Of a stretch of DNA of 25,809 nt, positions 21,240-25,809 are shown one piece after another (within the stretch, counting starts at the first letter, position 1; every line of letters begins with the position of its first letter). The position numbers were made by a program, and so were the translations under genes. The notes under the pieces were generated by a model, which saw only the letters and a program-made list of their open reading frames with translations, searched no databases and had not been told where the DNA came from. The stretch lies in IMG/VR virus record IMGVR_UViG_3300035701_000251, positions 1 to 25,809 of that record, one strand, 5' to 3'. This DNA comes from a virus.

Positions 21240-24200
21240 ATGGGACTTAATTTCCTCGGATTAGGCTTCTCTCTCGGCGCCCAGGACAAGGGTCTTGGCG
21301 ATGCCATCAAGAGCACGTCTGCCGGCCTGATGAACATCTCCAAGACGGTCGTTGATATCGGCTTGGCGTCGGCCAAGATGATCTTCAAGGCGCCCAATTT
21401 TGGGCCAGCTATGGGCCTGGCACAGACGCTGGCGAATGACGTCAAGCTCACCACGACTGGCATGGAGGCCTACGGCGTAGCCGCATCAAAGGCTACCAAG
21501 GCGGCGTTTGCCGGGCTTGGGCTCGATGCCAAGAAGGCCCAGGAGATGGCTGGCCAGGCCTCCTCGATTGCCTTCGACATGAATACCGATGTGAACGCCG
21601 TCGCTAAGTCGATGGCCGCTCAGTCTCAGGCTGGGATTAAAGTTGCCGAGCTTGGGTTTGATACCCAGGAAGAATTTCAGAAGGTCATGTCGGTGACTGG
21701 AACGGATGCGACTGCGCTGGCTGCAACGCTAGGGACGATGCAGCACAGCATGGGGATGACGCCAAAGGCGATCAAGGAAACCGTTCAGGGAGTCGTTGCC
21801 CTTGGCACTAAGATGGGTGTGGGCAAAGAAGCTCTGGCTGGAATGATTCCAACTATTGGTCTCCTTAAAGAGCAATTTCAGAAAATGCCCTCGGCATGGC
21901 CCCCGAAGAGAATGCAGGAATTCGTTAAGGGTACTACGGCGGTTGCTGGTGCGCTTACGAGTCTTGGAGCGCCAGCGGATCAGGCGTTTGCTTCCGCAAA
22001 CAAGATCGGAGAAGTCCTTCTTCAGGGTCAGACTGGAATGAAGAAACTGTATTCTGGTCTCGCCGACAAGATACCAGATGGCATGAAAGTGCTTACAGAG
22101 AATCTTGGCGACATGGACGATGCGTTCAAGATGCTTAACGAGAGCCCAGATCAGTTCATGTTGAAAATGGGCAATCTGGTCAAGCAGGTCAAGCACACGC
22201 CTGGAGTGACCGATGCGAGTTTGACCAGGATTAAGGAACAGATGTCGGACACGTTCGGTCCGGCAGTGCTGCAGGCGTTCACTGACGAGGGTCTCGATAA
22301 GCTTGGCCCCGCCTTAAAGGATGCGCAAAAGCCGATTCCCGGTGCAGAAAAGGCCATGCATCAGATGGCCGCTGCTTACGAGGACGGTCGCACCTACGCT
22401 GAGCGATTTGCTATTGCTCAAGACATAGTTCAGACGAAGCTCAAAAAAGTCCACGGCGTGATGAGCGATTCGAAGTATCTCACTACGTACATTGCCCAGG
22501 GTAAGGAATTTACCAACTGGGCGGACAAGACTGCTTCTAAGGGTGGCGCATTGGGCAAATTGACCTCTGCCTTGGTGGAGGTCACCAACCGTGGCTTCGG
22601 TGGATTCCTCGCTTCGCACAGCAAGTTTGGTTTTGCGATGAGCGAAGGCATCAAGCTGATGCAGCCGATGCTGCAGTATTTGCCGGCCATGAAGATGGCG
22701 TTTAGTGCCCTGGCGAGTCCAATTGGTCTCGTTGTGGGCGCGCTAGCTGGCCTCTACTTCTTGTTCAAAGATCTGAACAAGGGCAAGGACAGCATCATCG
22801 CACCCATGCTCAAGAAGTTCATGGCCGCTGCGCCAGTCCTCATCCATAAGGTTTTTGAATTCGCCAAAGATGTGTTCAAGACCATCTTTGATGTGCTTTC
22901 AAAGGTGGACTGGGACAGTGTGATGAACACGGTTAGCGATGCCTTTAAGACGATCTTCAGCACGGTCTTCGACGTGCTCGCAAGTATCAATTGGGGCAAG
23001 GTGATTGATGCGGTTTCTGCGGTCTTTGAGAAAGTGTTCAGCACCGTCTTCGATGTGCTTGCGAGCATCAACTGGGGTGCGGTAGCTGACACGATGTCGG
23101 CTATCTTTACCAAGATCTTCGATACTATTTTCGCAGTGATCGAGAAGATTGACTGGAACAAGGTTGGCCAGCTTCTTGGGACGATGTTTGGAAAGGCCAT
23201 GGAGGTTGCTGCCACGATATTGAGAGGGGCGGTCAAACTAATAGCCAGGATCTTCCAGTGGCTTGGCGATGTTGACTGGGGATCGGTTGGCAGCAAGTTG
23301 ATGGGATATATCCTGCCGGTCATTGATGTGGTGATCGATGCCATTGGAGCGTTGTTTACGCACTTGCCGGCGATGGTGGTTAAGGCTGTCAATGGCGCGG
23401 TTGATTTTCTTCTTGGCGCGCTAACGAGGATTGAGGATTACCTTGTCAAGAAGTTCCCTGACGCCGCCAAGCCGATCATCTTCATCGTGGAGATGCTGAA
23501 GGCAGCTGTGAAAATCGTTGGCGAAGGGCTGAAGTTGGCATTTAAGGCCGTGTGGGCGGTTCTTGGTGCAGTCTGGGACATCATCAAGACCGTCGTTGGC
23601 GCAATCGTGGACGTCGTGGTTGCTGTCAAGGATGCCGTTGTGTGGATCGGCGATGCAGTTGGCAAAGTCGGAAGCTTTTTTAGCAGCGTTGGCAGTGGTA
23701 TCAGGGACTTCTTTACCGGCAGTAGTTCCGAGGCTCAGGTAAGCATCAACGACACCATGAAGCTGGTCCAGGACTCCATTAACAAGACGGTCCAGATCGC
23801 TAATGAGGCGGCCAAGAAGGCCAAGGATGAGCGGGATGCCGATCTTAGAGCCCACGGTGTGGCTACCGAAGGCTATGTAAAGACCGTTGAGGGTCAGATT
23901 CTGAAGTCGACCGAGGCGTTCGTTCGATTTGAAAATGACGCTACCGGCGCCGTCATAAAGGTTGCTCACGCGACCGCTGATTACACAAGGGCGATCGTTG
24001 GAGGCGAGGTCGCCAAATCGATGGATGACATGCAGGCGGAAATCCGTCGACTGAACGATGTGGCCAAGCAGTACAAGTCGGGTACCGATGAGTGGCACAA
24101 GGCGATGGATGAGTCCATTGCTCACGCTGATCAGGTTCACGATGATTACTTCAAGAAGTTCGGCGCTCGCTGGGACATTATGTATCAGCGTAACGAGCAA

Positions 24201-25691
24201 ATGAAGGATCAGTATCAGCTCGAAAACAAAACGCTTGAGCAGGCAAAGCAGGCAGGCGTTGGGTACTACGACGCTATGATAGCCAATCAGCAGAAGCTGT
24301 CCGAAGGTGCGATGAATGACATCTTGCACCTGGAACAACTCAGGCAGAAGGGCGAGATCACCGCTGACGAGTTCGAGAAACGGAACGCTAAGATTAACGC
24401 GCGGGTCGCAGGCGACGTCATTCGAATGAAGGAGTCGGCTGATATTGTTTCTGGAGATCTGGCTACGATATTCAAACAATATTCGAAAAATGCCGAAGAC
24501 ACCGCCGATTTCGCCATGCGTGCGTCATTTCAAATGGCCAAGGTGTTTGAGGCTAACGGCAAGATCATCATGGATAAGATCCCAGAAGGCGCCACCGCCA
24601 CCAGGGATGCTGTCAAATCGGCGTTTGACGATCTGTCCAAGGCGCAGTCGGTAGAGATCGAGAAAATCATCAACAACGGCAAGCTCACCGCTGACGAGAT
24701 GCAGAAGCAGGTCAGGGGCGTTCAGGACAAGTACAAGGGCATGCAAAATGATTATGCCCAGGCGGTAGAGCATTACTCCAAGGAGCTTGCGGAGGGCAAC
24801 ACGGCGGGCCTTGATAAAATGATTGCTGACAATAAGGCCAAACTAGATGGCGCCACCAAGGAGTTGAAGGTCAAAGCTCAAGAGGGTGCCGGTGAGATTC
24901 AGAAGATGTACGGCACCACCAACGCTGAGACTCTTGATTCTATCCACCAGATCGGAGCACTCAAGCCAGCGGTGTTCACCAAAAACATGGAAGCCGTTCA
25001 GGGTACCTTCTTGAAATTCCTTGGAGTGATGGACGATAAGGGCAAGAAGATCATGGAGAACACCACCAAATCGTTCAATACGATGTGGAAGACCATGAAT
25101 GATGGATGGAAAGCCAATGAGGATCTGGTGGTTAAATTCACCGACTCAGCAGCAGCCCATGTTGATGCGTACTGGAGCAAGGTAATGATGGCTGCCAATA
25201 ATGCAGTGGTTGGCTTCATTGGTTTGACCAAGCAGATCGAGCTAGGTCTCTCGGCGATGGCGCGCACGCTGAACATCATGGATCTACTGGCTTCGCCAGA
25301 TCAGATCACGAAATGGGCAGCTTCTGTTGTGTCAGCATTGGCGTATGCCTTCCGTACCGGAGATGCTGCGGACTCTATGATCTCTGCGTCCTACAACAAG
25401 GCGCTGGCCATGGCGGCCGAGATCCAGGCGAACGCAGGAACGGCTACACCTGACACGGCGTCCATGAAGACTTCGCCGTCGTCTTCTGCGATCACAGCTG
25501 CGCAAGGCCTGCTGACTGCGATCAACCGTCCTGCTTGGGCAAACGATCCGACTGCTCCAATTCCTGCAACGCTTGAGTCGATTAACCAGAACCTTATCGC
25601 AGCCCTGGCTCAAATGAACGCAGCTGCGCAGGGCAAGGCGGTTACGGCAGCTAAGGCGGCTAAGCCCAACGTCACGAGGGCAGGGAAGTAA
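21240..25691 (+). CDS. Tape measure protein (1483 aa)
   Basis: This is the longest gene in the window, placed right after the chaperone-type gene as in most long-tailed phages. The protein sets tail length and leaves the tube ahead of DNA. At the usual rough value of 0.15 nm per residue it predicts a tail near 220 nm. N-terminal 480 residues are Ala/Gly/Lys-rich and helical. About residues 484-511 form a hydrophobic stretch (SPIGLVVGALAGLYFLF). Residues 531-639 are four tandem 27-residue hydrophobic repeats with a conserved Trp. Long coiled-coil stretches follow, and the C-terminus is Ala-rich with a low-complexity end. No lysozyme or peptidase motif was found. Ribosome-binding sequence is weak (AAGGGA about 12 bases upstream). 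Confidence 0.92.
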   Translation: MGLNFLGLGFSLGAQDKGLGDAIKSTSAGLMNISKTVVDIGLASAKMIFKAPNFGPAMGLAQTLANDVKLTTTGMEAYGVAASKATKAAFAGLGLDAKKAQEMAGQASSIAFDMNTDVNAVAKSMAAQSQAGIKVAELGFDTQEEFQKVMSVTGTDATALAATLGTMQHSMGMTPKAIKETVQGVVALGTKMGVGKEALAGMIPTIGLLKEQFQKMPSAWPPKRMQEFVKGTTAVAGALTSLGAPADQAFASANKIGEVLLQGQTGMKKLYSGLADKIPDGMKVLTENLGDMDDAFKMLNESPDQFMLKMGNLVKQVKHTPGVTDASLTRIKEQMSDTFGPAVLQAFTDEGLDKLGPALKDAQKPIPGAEKAMHQMAAAYEDGRTYAERFAIAQDIVQTKLKKVHGVMSDSKYLTTYIAQGKEFTNWADKTASKGGALGKLTSALVEVTNRGFGGFLASHSKFGFAMSEGIKLMQPMLQYLPAMKMAFSALASPIGLVVGALAGLYFLFKDLNKGKDSIIAPMLKKFMAAAPVLIHKVFEFAKDVFKTIFDVLSKVDWDSVMNTVSDAFKTIFSTVFDVLASINWGKVIDAVSAVFEKVFSTVFDVLASINWGAVADTMSAIFTKIFDTIFAVIEKIDWNKVGQLLGTMFGKAMEVAATILRGAVKLIARIFQWLGDVDWGSVGSKLMGYILPVIDVVIDAIGALFTHLPAMVVKAVNGAVDFLLGALTRIEDYLVKKFPDAAKPIIFIVEMLKAAVKIVGEGLKLAFKAVWAVLGAVWDIIKTVVGAIVDVVVAVKDAVVWIGDAVGKVGSFFSSVGSGIRDFFTGSSSEAQVSINDTMKLVQDSINKTVQIANEAAKKAKDERDADLRAHGVATEGYVKTVEGQILKSTEAFVRFENDATGAVIKVAHATADYTRAIVGGEVAKSMDDMQAEIRRLNDVAKQYKSGTDEWHKAMDESIAHADQVHDDYFKKFGARWDIMYQRNEQMKDQYQLENKTLEQAKQAGVGYYDAMIANQQKLSEGAMNDILHLEQLRQKGEITADEFEKRNAKINARVAGDVIRMKESADIVSGDLATIFKQYSKNAEDTADFAMRASFQMAKVFEANGKIIMDKIPEGATATRDAVKSAFDDLSKAQSVEIEKIINNGKLTADEMQKQVRGVQDKYKGMQNDYAQAVEHYSKELAEGNTAGLDKMIADNKAKLDGATKELKVKAQEGAGEIQKMYGTTNAETLDSIHQIGALKPAVFTKNMEAVQGTFLKFLGVMDDKGKKIMENTTKSFNTMWKTMNDGWKANEDLVVKFTDSAAAHVDAYWSKVMMAANNAVVGFIGLTKQIELGLSAMARTLNIMDLLASPDQITKWAASVVSALAYAFRTGDAADSMISASYNKALAMAAEIQANAGTATPDTASMKTSPSSSAITAAQGLLTAINRPAWANDPTAPIPATLESINQNLIAALAQMNAAAQGKAVTAAKAAKPNVTRAGK
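22833..23156 (+). repeat. 27-residue tandem repeats in the tape measure gene
   Basis: A hydrophobic unit with FDVLASINWG (or close variants) recurs with its conserved Trp codon at 22911, 22992, 23073 and 23154, exactly 81 bases apart. A fifth weaker copy has its Trp at 23277. The middle two units are the most alike, so the array probably grew by duplication. Regular 27-residue spacing in a rod-like protein may set length or pack a membrane-active segment. Confidence 0.9.
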
Positions 25692-25809
25692 TGTCAGTAG
25701 AGGTCAAAAGTAGTTCCAGACTGCAGTTTGCGGACTTGCTCATCGTTGACAGCGTTGAGTTTTGGGACACCCTGGCGTTGCCAGATGCGGTTCCGCGTCA
25801 GGATGATAT
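25691..25809 (+). CDS. Start of probable baseplate gene (partial)
   Basis: ATG 25691 overlaps the tape measure stop as TAATG, and the frame stays open to the window end. The 39 visible residues include SSSRLQFADLLIVDSVEFWD followed by LALPDAVPRQDD. That opening resembles the N-terminus of T4 gp53-type baseplate wedge or LysM-like baseplate proteins, which often follow the tape measure gene. The diagnostic part lies outside the window, so the product is a guess. Confidence 0.6.
   Translation, partial: MSVEVKSSSRLQFADLLIVDSVEFWDTLALPDAVPRQDD

Overview
The window is a continuous stretch of the virion-structure module of a contractile-tailed (myovirus-type) double-stranded DNA phage with a T4-like head. 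All convincing genes lie on the + strand, are tightly packed, and often share TAATG, ATGA or GTGGGTAA junctions. I see no tRNA, rRNA, CRISPR array, insertion sequence, integrase or host metabolic gene. The host cannot be named from this sequence. Protein function is inferred from family-like motifs and gene order; no database search was run.

Head region (1-7342). A gp20-type portal is followed by two unassigned proteins, the second extremely aspartate-rich. Then come a protease-scaffold fusion (the jobs of T4 gp21 and gp22 in one chain) and a gp23-type major capsid protein, closed by a strong intrinsic terminator. This matches the T4 order 20-67-68-21-22-23. Between the acidic gene and the protease lies an open -1 frame, entered exactly at a slippery heptamer followed by a hairpin. 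It ends in a TAATG junction at the protease start, so it may be a frameshift extension of the acidic protein.

Neck and connector region (7343-13608). Two small genes precede a probable neck protein, which overlaps the gene before it by 116 bases. A second probable neck or connector protein follows, then a 792-residue protein with a histone-H1-like Lys/Ala/Gly-rich centre, a small zinc-binding protein, and two probable tail-completion proteins.

Tail region (13808-25809). A free-standing LAGLIDADG homing endonuclease sits just before the tail sheath gene. Next come an H-type-lectin-like protein, the tail tube, a second tube-like protein carrying a membrane-like insertion, two small genes, and a degenerate HNH protein fused to a ribbon-helix-helix-like segment behind its own promoter-like site. 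Then comes a gp26-like/tail-assembly-chaperone gene with a classic T_TTT_TTC -1 frameshift, a previously hidden 54-residue reading frame, a 1483-residue tape measure protein with 27-residue tandem repeats, and the start of a probable baseplate gene.

The most interesting points are the two frameshift candidates, the hidden small gene before the tape measure, a beta-rich module shared by capsid and sheath, the tube paralogue with a hydrophobic insertion, and the two accessory nuclease-type genes, one of which has lost its catalytic histidines.
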